Positions 21,736 to 33,680 are shown, counted from the stretch's first letter. The stretch: DNA of 64,000 bases from Erpobdella octoculata (GCA_963978895.1 OZ022241.1:25818073-25882072); one strand, 5' to 3'. Translations and numbers: made by a program. Notes: generated by a model from the sequence alone, not told the origin.

Positions 21736-21987
21736 CTTGGGTCAGCTAGTATATATATATAAGTCTCTGTTCATTCGTCCTAAAATTGGCACCCGTCTAG
21801 ATTTTCGTCCTGCGTCGCAGTTCCGCTGCCATCGCCTTTAGCACGGTACTGACAATTGTTTTCAGACATTTGTATTTATTTGCCAACTGGCCAGTTTGGA
21901 TTAGTCGTCATCCTTAGGGCAAACAGGAATTAAAAAGTAAACATAGATAAAAAAGGCGAATAATTTTAATACTATATAAATCAGTTG

Positions 21988-24365
21988 TAGGGGAAAGCGG
22001 GGCAAGATGACAAAAGGGGCAAGTTGACTTTTAGCTTATTTGCAAATATTTGAACAATTTTAAGAAAAACTGATATTACAGTTCTGTACATCACCAATGT
22101 GAACTATAAATAAAACTGTTTGTGACTGTAATCGATCGCTATTTTCACAGAAATCTAAATAAAACTAATTACCGGAAACTAATAGTTTTTATTACCGTCT
22201 GGTTTTTAATCAATTTAAATGATTATTAAAAAGTTTCAAATTAAATAAAAAAAATTTTTATATATTTAATTAAACCAGTTTTAGACCATCGTACGTTTTA
22301 CGAACACACTTATTTTTGGCGTTGCATAAAATTAAGTTGTAATTTTTTTTCTGTTAAAAGTTTTTTTTATGTTAAGAAAACTTCAATACACTGTATAAAA
22401 TTTTTTAAATAATTTTTTTATTTGTATTAAGTAGTTTAATCTGGGTTAAAATATGAGCATTTTCAAGGTTTTCGACCGATATTACTTTAAAAATTTATTA
22501 TGCTAATTTCATGAGAGTTATCATAACAAAAGTTTGAAATATCGAAAGAAGATGTACTCAAAAGTAAACAGCAACGTTAATTAAATTTTATTGTGTTTAC
22601 ACTAACCCACAATCTGAACATGTATGAGTCATGCTCGTTCTACGATCGTTGGTCGTATAGAGTACTTTATGCGAACGAGTCGAAACTAGTTTATTCAGCT
22701 TATAATTGTGCAGTGGTTGAATTGGTGATAGTGTTTTTTGCAAATTTCATTCTTCGAATGAAATGTTTGTAAAGTTTAAAAATGAAAGGCGCCAAACAGA
22801 ACGTTTTTTCACGTTGAAAGAAGCTATGTAACTAATTCTTGATGATGATGATAGCATTGAGGTTGACATACTTGTCATTCTTCCGCCTGGCGCATCGTAA
22901 CACGTGACTGATGAATAAGCAAATGAAGAAGAAATGTTATTCTTTGTAATATCCGGGAAGGTAGAAGTTGATTATACAAATGATGGGATGGGATTAGACT
23001 GTGTCGGTTCTTTGGGTGAAGAAATGTAGGTCGCAAATACGGACAGTTCAATGCCGCGGCAACCAAAACGCCAAAAACGATTGAAATGCACTTGGACCAA
23101 AAAGAGTCATTTGAATAGCCACTTTTAAAACAGTCTATATATAACGAGTTTGAAACACCACAATGGTGCTTTGCTTGAAAAACCCCATATAGGCTGTTTA
23201 GGTTGTTTTATACCGATGAAATGAATTCATGCACGGTTGAAGAAACAAAACGATAGGGAAGATTCAGCAACTGGCCATAGTCACGATCTGGAAAAGGTGA
23301 AAACAGTAGGTCGCTACAAGCTGGAAAATTATGGCAAAACACTGTACATGTGGGACAAGTGCGGCAAACGACTTCATCGGAATTGTTTTGGTGCTTTCCG
23401 CACACTCCGGTTCTGAAACGACTATCATGAACTGCTTGACTGATTTATTGAATTTTTGGATTTTATTGAACTGTGTTACTGATAAAGTCAGAAATGTGTT
23501 TTTAGCTTTATTGTTTATAGCCTAAAATTTATATAATAATTGTTTGCGTTGAGAACAAAAAAAATTGACTTTTAAACATTTTGTCGTTTTCAGTAGTCTA
23601 TACGACCACCGTTCGAAAAACGAGCATAGTGAATTTTCAAAATTGTCTTTCAAATAAAAAATAATTAAAAATAAATCTGTTAAAACATGAGCAAGTAACT
23701 TAGAAATAACAAAAAAAATAATAGAAATCTAATTAATAAAGTTTTGGACCTAAACGGGCTAATAGTCATTCAAATATTTGTTTTTTTTTAAATTTATTAA
23801 AGAAATTATTTTTTAGTTAATTTTGAACTGACTGCCTTGTCAAAGGGCAAGATAACTGGGGCAATAGCTACGTATGCTATATTTAAAAAAAAATCAATTT
23901 GAAAAATAAAAATATGCATAAAGTTTGCAGAAAAATCACTTCAGTTAACTAAAACTAAAACTAAAATGATTTCAATAACTAAAACATCATAAAATGTTAA
24001 AATTACGATTAGTGCAGAATTGGAAGAAAAAAACTGTTAATAATTTAATGTTTTTTACATTTACTATTGTTAAGTATTCAATTGAGATGATTTGAAAAAA
24101 AAACTGAGTGGCTAATTTGAATCCTTAAATAAATGTCAACTTGCCCCGCTATTGGGGCGAGTTTACTTGTTTACCGATGCGCAGTTTTACTCAAATTTAT
24201 TAAATTAGGCAAATCGTTTAAATAAATTTTTTGATGTGAGAGTTTTTAAATATCTTAAATAGTGTACCTACTTATAAAAACAATCTTGCAATAATTCTGT
24301 TAAATAATGGCTGTGTGATGTGAGAGATTGTTTAAAACGTATACGTCAACTTGCCCCCTATTAGT
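21988..24365 (+). mobile_element. PiggyBac-like remnant with GGGGCAAG terminal repeats
   Basis: Left end reads ggggaaagcggggcaagatg and later ggggcaagttgac. The right side has gtcaacttgccccgc (24128) and gtcaacttgccccct (24346), the inverted equivalents. Inside is a broken PiggyBac-like transposase (22770-23430). A TTAA target duplication could not be confirmed. The rest is AT-rich and unreadable. Confidence 0.55.
22770..23430 (+). pseudogene. PiggyBac-type transposase remnant (ends only)
   Basis: With stops, the plus strand reads an acidic N terminus (EVDILVILPPGAS, ISGKVEV) and, after a jump over the catalytic core, a Cys-rich C terminus (LYMWDKCGKRLHRNCFGAFR), which resembles the zinc-binding tail of PiggyBac transposases. 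The DDD catalytic region is missing, so this is an internal-deletion derivative. Confidence 0.5.
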
Positions 24366-24639
24366 AAATTTAAACTGAAATAAGAATTACTAATAGAACT
24401 AATAGAAAAAAAAATTTTAAATTTAAAAAAATTATTAATTCATAAAAAAAAGTTTTTTTTTTATAAAAAAAAGTAAATATATTTTTTAGCTTGTTAAATT
24501 TTGGAAGTTAATAAAGAATAAATAACTATTTATACAAATTAAATAAAGAAAATAATATTATTTTAGAAAAGAAGTATTAAAAAGTGAAATATTAAATAAT
24601 GGCATAAAATAAGAAATAAAATGCGAATAAACCAGTAAA

Positions 24640-24840
24640 GAAAAAAGCGAGTTTTTCATCACAAACTTTTTTTATTTGAAACGTATATTGTCATCCAATA
24701 TAAAGCTATGCTGAAAGTTTCAGCTTCCTTGATAGTCAAAAAGCTGGTTAAATTTTACTTGCAAGATTTACGTACAGAGAAAGCCACACACACACAAACA
24801 GAGATTGTAACTTAAAAGTTTGTAAAAACAAAGGTGAGTA
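24640..24840. repeat. dispersed repeat shared with 40740-40990
   Basis: Shared phrase agctggttaaattttacttg, then gcaagatt and cgtacagagaaa, a CA microsatellite, and acaaacagagattgtaac. Same orientation as the copy 16 kb away. Identity unknown. Confidence 0.7.
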
Positions 24841-24954
24841 TGAGGTTAGTAACTGTTATAATGTTATCTACGTGTATGGTTATAAATAAAAGCAGATATT
24901 ATGTGAATTATTAAAATTATGAAAAACGTTTATCGTTAAAAAACAAGAACAAAC

Positions 24955-24991
24955 CTAACAAAACCGAGCAACGCCGGGTAACCTTGCTAAT
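24955..24991 (+). mobile_element. Helitron 3' terminus
   Basis: ccgagcaacgccgggtaacc then ttgctaatg: the family hairpin followed by CTAA (CTRR). The 5' end was not identified. Confidence 0.5.
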
Positions 24992-25747
24992 GTTGCAATA
25001 CATGTTGAAAATATTAGTTATTTCAGCTATTAATATCCATCATCATCATAACGATTGCGAATCGACTTTCTACTTTAGGCGAGACTTATCAGATTAGTAC
25101 TTCCCGATAGGAAGGTTTTCTAAAAATAATGACCCCATAAATATAACTCACATGGGCGTTATAGACTGACTTCAAACAAAGTAATAAGCACTTCAAGGAA
25201 TAAATTTTTAAATTAAAGTTTCAATAGTTGTTGTTAAAGTTTTAAAATTTTTGAAAGTTAATTCTACCTAGAATAATTCAACAGCGAAAACTTGTCTGTA
25301 ATATTAAATAGTGGTTTTCCAGCAATGGCTGATGTTTAGAATATGAGCTGACATGATAATAGTAATTGTAACGCTATTGATATAACGGCTCATATGACTT
25401 CTTTAGAAACACGCCCATTCTTTTCCAACTAGTACCTATACCCATTATTACCCATAGTATAGTTTATCCAGAGAGAATAAGTATAAAGGATGAGCACATC
25501 GCTTAACATGGCTTGTTGTTCGGAAAGCCAGGCCTGTAGCTAGCGGGGAGGGGAGGGGGCTGCAGCCCCCCACACTAAAAATTTAAGCCCCCCCCACTAA
25601 AATTGTTGGCAGATTTTTTCATTTTATTTTCACCTAAGCTACCTAAAGGTTTGACTTTCGCAGTGTCTGCCCTTGTACCAACATCAGACAAGTTTTTAGA
25701 TGTCAACGACCTTAAACCGTTGACGCAATAGTTAAAACAAGACAGGC

Positions 25748-26110
25748 ATGACGATGTTGAAAAATATATTGCAGATGAGGCTCTCATTGCAAGTAGGTTT
25801 TTTAAAAAACAAATTCCAACCAGGCTGCAATCTCCAGGAAGTGATGGATGTTATGCTGGACTATATAGATGCATTTTCTACTTTACGTTGGCACTATTCA
25901 GCTGCAATGACTCTCGGCATCTTGACTGCCACTTGTGAGAATTCCTTTTCTTGTCTAACACGAGTACTACGACCACAGAAAAGATCAATGTCCCATGAGA
26001 GAAAGAGCAAACTTGTACTTCTGGCATTTGAAAAATCGCTCTGCAAAGTAATTGATATGGATACTTTCTTGCAGACATTTTTTATTCAATCACGTCGCAT
26101 TTTGTTGTAA
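25748..26110 (+). pseudogene. hAT transposase C-terminal dimerisation domain
   Basis: 120 residues including TCENSFSCLTRVLRPQKRSM and LVLLAFEKSLCK. This is the hATC region of the ZMYM/TTF-zinc-finger-associated hAT group (pattern: Cys-x-E-x-S-F-S near the start, then R and LA/LL helix). The upstream catalytic part is absent; its start lies only 220 bp from the left terminus, so the transposase was deleted. Confidence 0.65.
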
Positions 26111-26692
26111 TATAATTTATCAAAATTTTTGATAAAAATGTGTACACCTGTATCAAATACCAAGAATGCAATAAAATAAAATTGGATTCAAATAATTAAT
26201 TGTCTTGACAATGATCAAACAACATTATAATGAAATGCACTTCCATTCATGTTTTACGCATGAAAATTGTCATGAGTTTCATAATCAGTGCTTGAACTTA
26301 GTCTTACAATACTATAATAACATCAATCTTACAGTTTTAGAACAGGGAAAGTAGCTAATTAGGCTTAGCTGACCAACTTTTGATTTTGATTTTTGAATGA
26401 CTCAATAATTCAAACTATTTTCATAATTTAGTATTTTTTAGTGCTAGTCTGACTATTAACCCCAATATTGCTGAACTGATTAATTTGAAGAAACAATTTA
26501 AAACTTACTGTCAAACCACACAATTTTTATAACAATATAAATATAATGATATACTTGACATATAATCTAATCTTCTATTTAGATTGTTTAGAAACTGATG
26601 ACAAGTTTTTTGTATAACACATGAATGGATGTGTAGCAACTTAAAATGAGAAGCTAAACTAAATAGTACATTTTATTATAATGTGGTTTGAT

Positions 26693-27511
26693 CAGAGACG
26701 TAGTACTTGGTACTCGTACTCGTACTCGAGTACCGTTTTCAAGTACTCGTACTCGTACTTGTACTTGAAACCTTGGTACTCGTACTCGTTATTCCATTAA
26801 ATACTCGTACTCGCATATGCAACACCTTCTCTAAAAAAAAGTTTGCTTGCTTACTTAACAATTGTTTGGTGTAATATTTCGTTTATACTTGCCGAACTTT
26901 AGTATAACATATGTATGTTTTCAGAACTGGTTAAATTCTTTGCTGAATCAATTAATTCTCTCTTTGGCATCATTACTCAGTCACCTGTTGTTCTGTTGGT
27001 GCCGCCATCTGGGTCACCCCCACCAGCCAAAAAGTCAAAGTTGTTTCACAAGTATTCATCGGCGTTAGATGACACCTGCCTTGATGTCGATGCACAGTTG
27101 ACCAGATATCTTGAGATGAGGATCACTGGTGATGTGGATGATGCACTAACGTTTTGACAGAATCATTCCAGTGACCTTGACAAACTGTATCACCCAGCAC
27201 TTCGTGCCTTAAGTATTCCAGCTTCAAGTTCACCAGTAGAACGTGTGTTCAGCCACGGCGGAATAATTTTAAGACCCCATAGGGCTAAGATGTCGGACTG
27301 TAAACTGTCGTCACTAAATTTTCCGAAATGTAATAGTTTTTTGATGTAGAATAAACTATCATTTTGTTGACTTTAAAAAGTACTCGAAAAGTACTCGCTA
27401 AAAATTCTTTGTACTCGTACTCGTACTTGTACTCGAGACCTCAGTACTCGTACTCGATAACTCCATACCATGGTACTCGTACTTGGACCATAAGTACTTG
27501 CAAAATCTCTG
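26693..27511 (+). mobile_element. nested hAT element with GTACTC arrays (819 bp)
   Basis: Exact 8-bp duplication GGTTTGAT (26685-26692 and 27512-27519). Ends CAGAGACGTAGTACTT and, inverted, CAGAGATTTTGCAAGTACTT. Both subterminal regions (26705-26820 and 27380-27500) are arrays of tactcg or tacttg hexamers. The centre holds a hATC remnant. Confidence 0.88.
26915..27346 (+). pseudogene. hAT transposase C-terminal fragment in the GTACTC element
   Basis: Reads LDVDAQLTRYLEM, an in-frame TGA in place of a probable Trp (26915-27157 frame ends ALTF), then LDKLYHPALRALSIPASSS, PVERVFSHGGIIL and RPHRAKMSD, the classic hATC block. The N-terminal and catalytic parts are missing. Confidence 0.82.
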
Positions 27512-27581
27512 GGTTTGATCTTTGTCAAGACAAATATTTAAATCCGATTTTGTTTATTGATTTCTTGGCATTTGATATAGA

Positions 27582-29354
27582 TGTACAATAGAATAATGAC
27601 AAAAAAAATTTTCGTAACGAAACTGAAACCACTTACATTCGAGGAACAATTGTATGCAGATGACAGTAACAACATCAATTTTTTTTAAAATTGAAAAAAG
27701 TTTCCCCACCTCTTCATTTTTTGTTTTTCACCCATCGCAGAGTTTGACTATTGGTTTCAATTTTAAACTGAATTTTTATATTATTTATTAGACTGTTTTT
27801 AAGAACATTCCTATCAGCTGTTTTTATTTGTTTTATATTAGCTGCATATATTTATTTTTTATTATTTATTTCTATATTTTTATCTGGTTGTTTTTAGATT
27901 GTGGGCAAACCATTTCAGCAGCCTATTTGACTTTGGTATTCATTTTAAACTATTGAGGTTATTTTAAAATAAAAAATTCTTAACTTTTCAATAACTCGAC
28001 AATAATAACATAACACAAGTGCAAAACATATAATCACTTTTAAACCACAAGAAAATGTCTTTTAGAAAATCCAGCAACAATGTAAAGTTAAATAGTTGTA
28101 AATGGAAGAAGAATCTACCTTCCTCTTCTAAACAGAAAAAGGATCCAAAGATTCCATCAGTTGAAAAGCTAAGCAATCTAACTCGAATGCCGACAAACCG
28201 TCAAATTCTTGAAAACTTCACGTCTCTGTTCAACCGCGAGAAACGGCGACTGGGTCCAATCAAGATCATGCTTACGGATATAGAATTGCTCTGGAGGGAA
28301 ATTTTAGATTTTCCACTATTATCCAGCGCGCTCATCAGAAAAAAACTCAATACTCTGATTGATCTATATGACAAAAACAAAAAGAAACCGTCTGATAAAT
28401 TCGCTGCAACTTTCTCAGTTATTTGACGTCACCATCGTTAATGAAGAATGGAAAAGCATGGAGGATAAAGAGCTCTACCAGAAGCAAGTTAAGAGTGGAG
28501 GAAAAATCGGTTATTCAATGGTCAAACAAGCCCCTTTGGAATCAATCCACCCTAGAAAACGAATCCGACTATCAAACACTTTACCTCAAGACAGCTCTTC
28601 TCAATCGCAACACAAAAAAACATATAAAACTGTCTCAGAATCTTCGAATTCAGAAACCTCTGCTTCTTCACCCGAGTCACCCACCTCTTCTTCCACGTCG
28701 TCTCTTGAAGGCAAACTGAAATACCAAAGAGCAAGCACTACAACAGCGGGTTTACTAGTATTGAATAACAGCATTTCAACACAAAAAGCACATGATGTTC
28801 TTGCACCCATTGCTGAACAGGGTCATGATGTGCCGGTTCTAAGTCAGGCCGGTGTCTGGAGACGAGTAATCACTGAAGGACAAAAAATGAAAACCAAAAT
28901 AGTTCAAAAACTTCAAAGCGAAGATCCCTATTGTTTCCAGTTTGATGGTAAAAGAGTGCAAGGGGAAGAGTATCAAGTAGTTCTGCTTAAAAATATGACA
29001 ACCGAAATCAAACTCGGCATTCTTAAATGTGAGAGTGGTTCTTCCGCGGCCATTCACAAGGAATCAGCTAATCAAATAATTTTTAAACATTTTTTGTTTA
29101 CATTTTTTACAGATTACTAACTATTCTGTATGTTATTTGTTAATAAAAGTTGCTGAGTCATTACTATAACTCTTTTAAATAAAGCTATAAGAACATGTCC
29201 TTTTTTTGAAAAAAAATTATTTCACTTTTTTCATCCTTAGAGGTAAGGGAACTTTTTTGAAAAAAAATTAAATTTATATTCTTAAATTACACACAAACTT
29301 TCCTCGATTGCAAGTGGTTTCATCAAGATTTTTTTTTCATAACCCTAATGTACA
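27582..29354 (+). mobile_element. TIR transposon of unknown type nested in the hAT element
   Basis: Inverted ends of about 50 bp: left tgtacaatag...gaaaccacttacattcgagg (27582-27640), right the inverse of gaaaccacttgcaatcgagg (29303-29354), with similar A-rich spacing. Only one decayed coding region is inside (28055-29120). No target duplication is evident beyond TGTACA, which is itself palindromic. Confidence 0.6.
28055..29120 (+). pseudogene. mobile ORF of unknown class (frameshifted)
   Basis: Frame 1 (28055-28426) has a basic start and MPTNRQILENFTSLFNREKR, WREILDFPLLSSALIRKKL. Frame 2 (28359-29120) continues with a Ser-rich linker, VLAPIAEQGHDVPVLSQAGV and PYCFQFDGKRVQGEEYQVVL. The FDGK...EEYQV part resembles an ORF I recall from uncharacterised insect and cnidarian transposons with an FDGRKD motif. 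The frame ends early at 29120 in AT-rich sequence, so the C-terminal half is lost. Function unknown. Confidence 0.5.
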
Positions 29355-29785
29355 AGTTTGTATAAAAAATAAAATTAGCAGGTTATTGTATTGTGTACTA
29401 TAACAGTTGTCTTAATCAATAATTAAATTTGGACAATTTGATTCAGTGCTGTCATCCCAGTGGTTTGCCATACACGCATCAAAAATCAAGATTGGGGATA
29501 ACAACAACCATACTGTTGTTTGACAAAATTGCCTGTGAAAATTGTTAATTTTTGTTATTACGAGCCACAATATTGCAACTCTTAGAAAACCTAAATTATC
29601 CAAAATTGGATGTCATTTTGTGCCAAATGCTACAAAATGCTTTGGCGAATCTTCTTATCGTAAGGGGCGTCGCACCTTCGGCGCTCGCGCTCAGGCTTCT
29701 TTGGTGCCCTCGTTTGTCAGTAGCCCCCCTACTAATTTTCATAGCCCCCCACTCACGAAATCCTGCCTACGGGCCTGCGGAAAGC

Positions 29786-31298
29786 ACGGAGGTATGTTTA
29801 GGATCCAGAAATCCAAGAACTACCTATACGCGACAGACAATAATTGAAGAAACAATTATTTATTTATTAAAAATACCCAATTTTATAATATTCAAAAAAA
29901 TTAAAAAAAAAAACTTCTGAAAAATCGTCAGCCCGAACAAAATAATTAAGACTAAAGTGTTTATTACAAATTACTGAAATTAAAAGTCATTTATAACCTT
30001 TTAAATTATTTGCACGGCCAGCTTACATTTTTTCATTAGATTAGTTACCGCTAGCTTTGTTTTTTAGACCTCCCGAAATAGCTCTTAGCCTTTACGTTTT
30101 TGCTTAGTGCAAATTGACGGGAAAGGCCGATATACTTATTCTATATACAATGGTTTCAGTACATCTACTTGTCTAAATATAGCGCTACCGATAAGTAGTA
30201 TTTAGTTCGCATTATGCGGTAGTTTATAGAATTCGTTAAATAAATTTCTGTTAATACTTCTCGATGAAAAGAACAATTAGAATTATTTTTCCAAGTATTT
30301 GAACAACTTCTAGCGCAGCAATAGAACGGCATTTTTAGTAAATCGAAAGTAGAAAAAACAATGGCAATAAAAATAGATTGTAGATCATATGAGTCTTCTG
30401 AATCTTCTGATCCTTCAATCCATCAGAAGATTCAAAAGAGTATAAATTGTTTTGGAGGCCATCTTTGCATCCGGAGCGATAATTCGTTTATCTCCTAGAC
30501 CCTACCATACTAGCAATAGCGAATTAAGATGTAATTGTACTCAGCGTGTGATGGGTGGAAGAAGATGAAATAAGACTGAGATCGAGTCTGTTCTATTTAG
30601 ACTAAATAAACAGAATATATAGGTACAGTTTAAATTTTTAAATTTTTAAATCTACAATTTAACCAAATAATTTGGAGATCTGACAACTTATAACATTTAA
30701 AGTTTACTTATTTTGTGTTTATTTAGAGCCCAAAGTATAACAACAAGTGAAGTATTAATTTATTTACATTCAAAATTGTTTTTCAGTAAATGTTTTCAAT
30801 TTATATCCTGTGAAAGTGCTGAGAACGTGAAAGCAAACAGAATCGACTCCTATCGATAAACGTTTCCTGATGAAATATCACTTTGCTAATTGCTCTGAAT
30901 AAAAATTTATTTCAACCTTTCAAGGTGTTCATTCGGTAGAGAGCAGATGTACTTAACGAACGTCGGTGAATCTTGTTCAGTTCGTTCCTATCAATCGAGC
31001 GTTGTTTTGAAACTGCTCTATTGGATTGCATGACTTTATTAATGATCTCAACTTTCACATGGCGTTTGTGATTGATTTCAGCGTAGCTTCGCCTTGTAAA
31101 CATTTAACGCTGGTTTGTAGATTCTACGTAAAGAATAATTTCGTGGGAGAAATTGCAAAAAATACCGCTTTATGTGAAATTTGCATTGGTTTAACAGGTC
31201 CACGGAATGCCAGAAACAGCGAAACTTTGAGGGGAGGCAAAAAATTTATTTTTAACCCCACAGATTTCAAAATTTATTTTTGTAATGCTATACTTCTC
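29786..31298. other. 1.5 kb without recognisable gene
   Basis: AT-rich. A short inverted repeat lies at 30385-30440 (gagtcttctgaatcttctga / tcagaagattcaaaag). No coding region with family similarity was seen on either strand. Confidence 0.5.
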
Positions 31299-31750
31299 CA
31301 GAGATGGGCACTTTAACTACTGTAGTTGAAACTACAGTAGTTATAACTACATTTTTAGTAGTTATACAGTAGTTATAACTACATTTTTAGTAGTTATACA
31401 GTAGTTATAACTACATTTTTAGTAGTTATACAGTAGTTATAACTACATTTTTAGTAGTTATACAGTAGTTATAACTACTTTTGTTTTTAGGTAGTTGTCA
31501 TATAGTTATAACTACTTTTATGATATAGTTAAGTAGTTATAACTATTTACGATTATTTAACTGCTTTTAGTTAGGACTGAAACAAAACCAGATACCTACG
31601 CAAAAGCGCGTTAAAGTTTACCCAAAATAAATTGATCAATTTGTTGATCTATGGCGATAATAAACGATGTTATGTTCTAGTACATCTATCACGTTTTTAT
31701 TTCTTCAAATTTGGCCTTTTTACATTGAAAGATTATATGGGATCTAAAGA

Positions 31751-31975
31751 GGCGCTGGTGGCAAAGCGGTAGAGCGTTCGCCTGTCGATCAGGTCGGCAG
31801 TTCGAGCCTCACCGGCGTCATCAGCGTAACTCCCTTAAGCAAGGAGTTTACTCGCATTTCTAAAGGGGTAGGCGTCTATAAATGACTGCCTTTTCAAGTA
31901 CCCTTTCTCGCCTTTAAACAAGACTTGTGTTGGAAAAGGCGTTTGCTAAATCTTAATAAAAAAATCAAAAATAAA
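31751..31975 (+). mobile_element. tRNA-derived SINE
   Basis: The head reads ggcgctggtggcaaagcggt (A box tggcaaagcgg) and gcagttcgagcctcacc (B box gttcgagcc), with an anticodon-arm-like cctgtcgatcagg. A unique middle and an A-rich tail (aataaaaaaatcaaaaat) follow. This is Pol III-transcribed SINE architecture. Confidence 0.78.
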
Positions 31976-31984
31976 AAAAACATC

Positions 31985-32170
31985 GTATTTTCAAGCACTA
32001 AAAGATTATCCATCTATACAGCGCGCGTTCATAAAATCAAATTCTACGCTTCCCAGCAGCTTAGCTGTTGAACGATTATTTAGTATTGATGGCAAGATAT
32101 TGACACCACGGAGATGCAAATGACTGACACTTTGTTTGATCGTATGATATTTTTGAAGAGCCGTTCCAGT
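31985..32170 (+). pseudogene. hAT transposase C-terminal fragment
   Basis: One frame reads KDYPSIQRAFIKSNSTLPSS, LAVERLFSIDGKILTPRRCK, then a TGA; a shifted frame continues the domain (MTDTLFDRMIFLKS). These are the conserved hATC blocks; the rest of the protein is gone. Confidence 0.8.
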
Positions 32171-32609
32171 TTGAGCAATTTTTCTACATTTTACACACTT
32201 TTACTTAACTTGACTTCTCTGTCTGTCTTTCTGTCTGTCTCGTCAAATTTTGCAATTGATTTTAAACTAACTTTCCGATGAGCTAGAGACTTCAAAATTT
32301 ACACATACCTCCGAACTAATTAATAATGCATTCTGTCAAATTTTCGGATCGATTGGACAAAATTTAATCAAATAATTATTTGTGATATTTTCGTCGAACT
32401 ATTTATGGTCAATGCTAATATACTCGTTGTTTATGTAACAGAATGTGGCCTACACAATCGATTTTATGAAAGTGTGTTTTTTGATTCACTTGTTTGTGAT
32501 TCAAGTTTTATGTATAAATATAAAATACCTTGTTTTCTTTATTAAATATTATTTTATATCCATTAAATGTAAAATGTAAAATATTCTTGCACGCAAACTC
32601 CATTGAAGA

Positions 32610-32740
32610 TAATACATACATACATACATACATACATACATACATACATACATAAACACACCCACAGACACACATACATGCACATACATACATACATACA
32701 TACATACATACATACATACATACATACATACATACATACC
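32610..32740. repeat. (CATA)n microsatellite
   Basis: Two runs of CATA (32613-32653 and 32687-32739) around a variant aaacacacccacagacacac. The same variant, inverted, occurs near 16370-16390 and 18555-18570, so these arrays share an origin. Confidence 0.93.
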
Positions 32741-32900
32741 GACGCCTCGACGGGTGTAGGTTGGGCGCGCCGGGGTCCGGCGAGGCCAACCTACACTCCA
32801 CCCCGGGCCACGGCGTCGAGGCGTCGGTATCCGGCGGCGTTGGTCGAGCGGTTCCGCCCGGCGATGACAGCGGATCCGTGCGTGTGGACTGCTCGTCCGC
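32739..32900 (+). other. GC-rich structured segment with nested hairpins
   Basis: An isolated block of high GC directly after a CATA array. It has an outer perfect inverted repeat (ccgacgcctcgacg at 32739 and cgtcgaggcgtcgg at about 32814) and an inner one (gtgtaggttgg / ccaacctacac). Strongly structured 5' ends are known for some LINEs, and this could be one, but no LINE coding follows. Function unknown. Confidence 0.6.
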
Positions 32901-32944
32901 ATTCCCTCATTTAACTAACTGCGGCAACATAACATTCCGCAGAC

Positions 32945-33110
32945 GAAAGTGAATAGCCGCATTTACTCAGTTTTATAATTTTATATTTTTATAATTTTTT
33001 ATACTTTTTATATTTTTTATATTCTTTATAATTTTTTATAATTTTTTATACTTTTATAATTTTTTATACTTTTATACCCTCATTCCGGTTTTATGTTTTG
33101 ATATTTTGAT
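32945..33110. repeat. TTTTATAATTTTTTATA low-complexity tract
   Basis: About ten irregular units of 14-18 bp, tttttataattttttata type. Confidence 0.7.
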
Positions 33111-33486
33111 TTTCGTACACAACAACTCCGCTTGCCTTGTTTGTTGTTTCGCTGGTCGCTCTGCCGTTTTGAAGTTGATTTCTAGTAAGTTTATATACTT
33201 TCTAAAACGGATTCTCATTCCATATCAAACATTTACCAATATATAACTCAATTTCACTTCACGTTTTCTGTTTTTACAGTGGTATTTCTGTTCTTGTACC
33301 TCAGTTTAATTTTATCTCACATTATTTTATCTCCGCTTGGTTTTATCCCAACTATATCGGTTCGAATTATATTTATTTCCTAATCGTCTATTTTTAAGTA
33401 AATACGTTTCGCAATTGTTCCATTTTCAGTTCGACTTTCACATTCGTCCATTTTGAATATTTTCATTATTTTCTATTTAAAGGGCT

Positions 33487-33678
33487 ATGATGATGGCCTT
33501 CGAGCCGAAACTGTACAGTAAGCCCGCTACGAAAATTAATAAAGAATTTTACTTAAAAAACAAAGTTGTTGTCCGTAGATTAGAATCTTATGTTAAAAAA
33601 ATCATAAACAAAAAATGGGCAGTTATTTTTAACGGAGCATGCACGAAAGAAAATCTACTGCCGAGTTACGCAAAAAAC

Positions 33679-33680
<2 letters not shown>
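33487..33680 (+). other. short ORF, possibly mobile-element N terminus
   Basis: The frame from 33487 (MMMAFEPKLYSKP ... [15 protein letters not shown]) runs into a TA microsatellite. NxACxKENLLP-like motifs are familiar to me from repetitive animal ORFs, but I cannot place it. The codons before the microsatellite are not obviously random. Confidence 0.3.

Larger units (their letters stand above)
25529..29777 (+). mobile_element. hAT transposon with nested insertions (4.25 kb)
   Basis: An exact 8-bp target duplication CGGAAAGC (25521-25528 and 29778-29785) and inverted termini CAGGCCTGTAG / CAGGCCCGTAG, each followed by G-rich sequence, define a hAT element. A hATC domain remnant lies at 25748-26110. 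Two further transposons (26693-27511 and 27582-29354) have inserted inside. The remainder (26110-26690, 29360-29640) is not recognisable. Confidence 0.85.
31299..32210 (+). mobile_element. hAT remnant with GTAGTTATAACTAC arrays and a SINE inside
   Basis: Begins CAGAGATGGGCAC, a typical hAT end, followed by six or more gtagttataactacattttt units (31320-31530). A hATC remnant is at 31985-32170. A tRNA-derived SINE interrupts it at 31751-31975. The right end may be at cttctctg (32211) but no matching 8-bp duplication was found. Confidence 0.65.

Noticed and set aside
21988..24365. Confident PiggyBac call with TTAA target site
   Set aside because: I could not find TTAA at both ends, and only the terminal parts of the transposase are visible, so the call is kept at moderate confidence.
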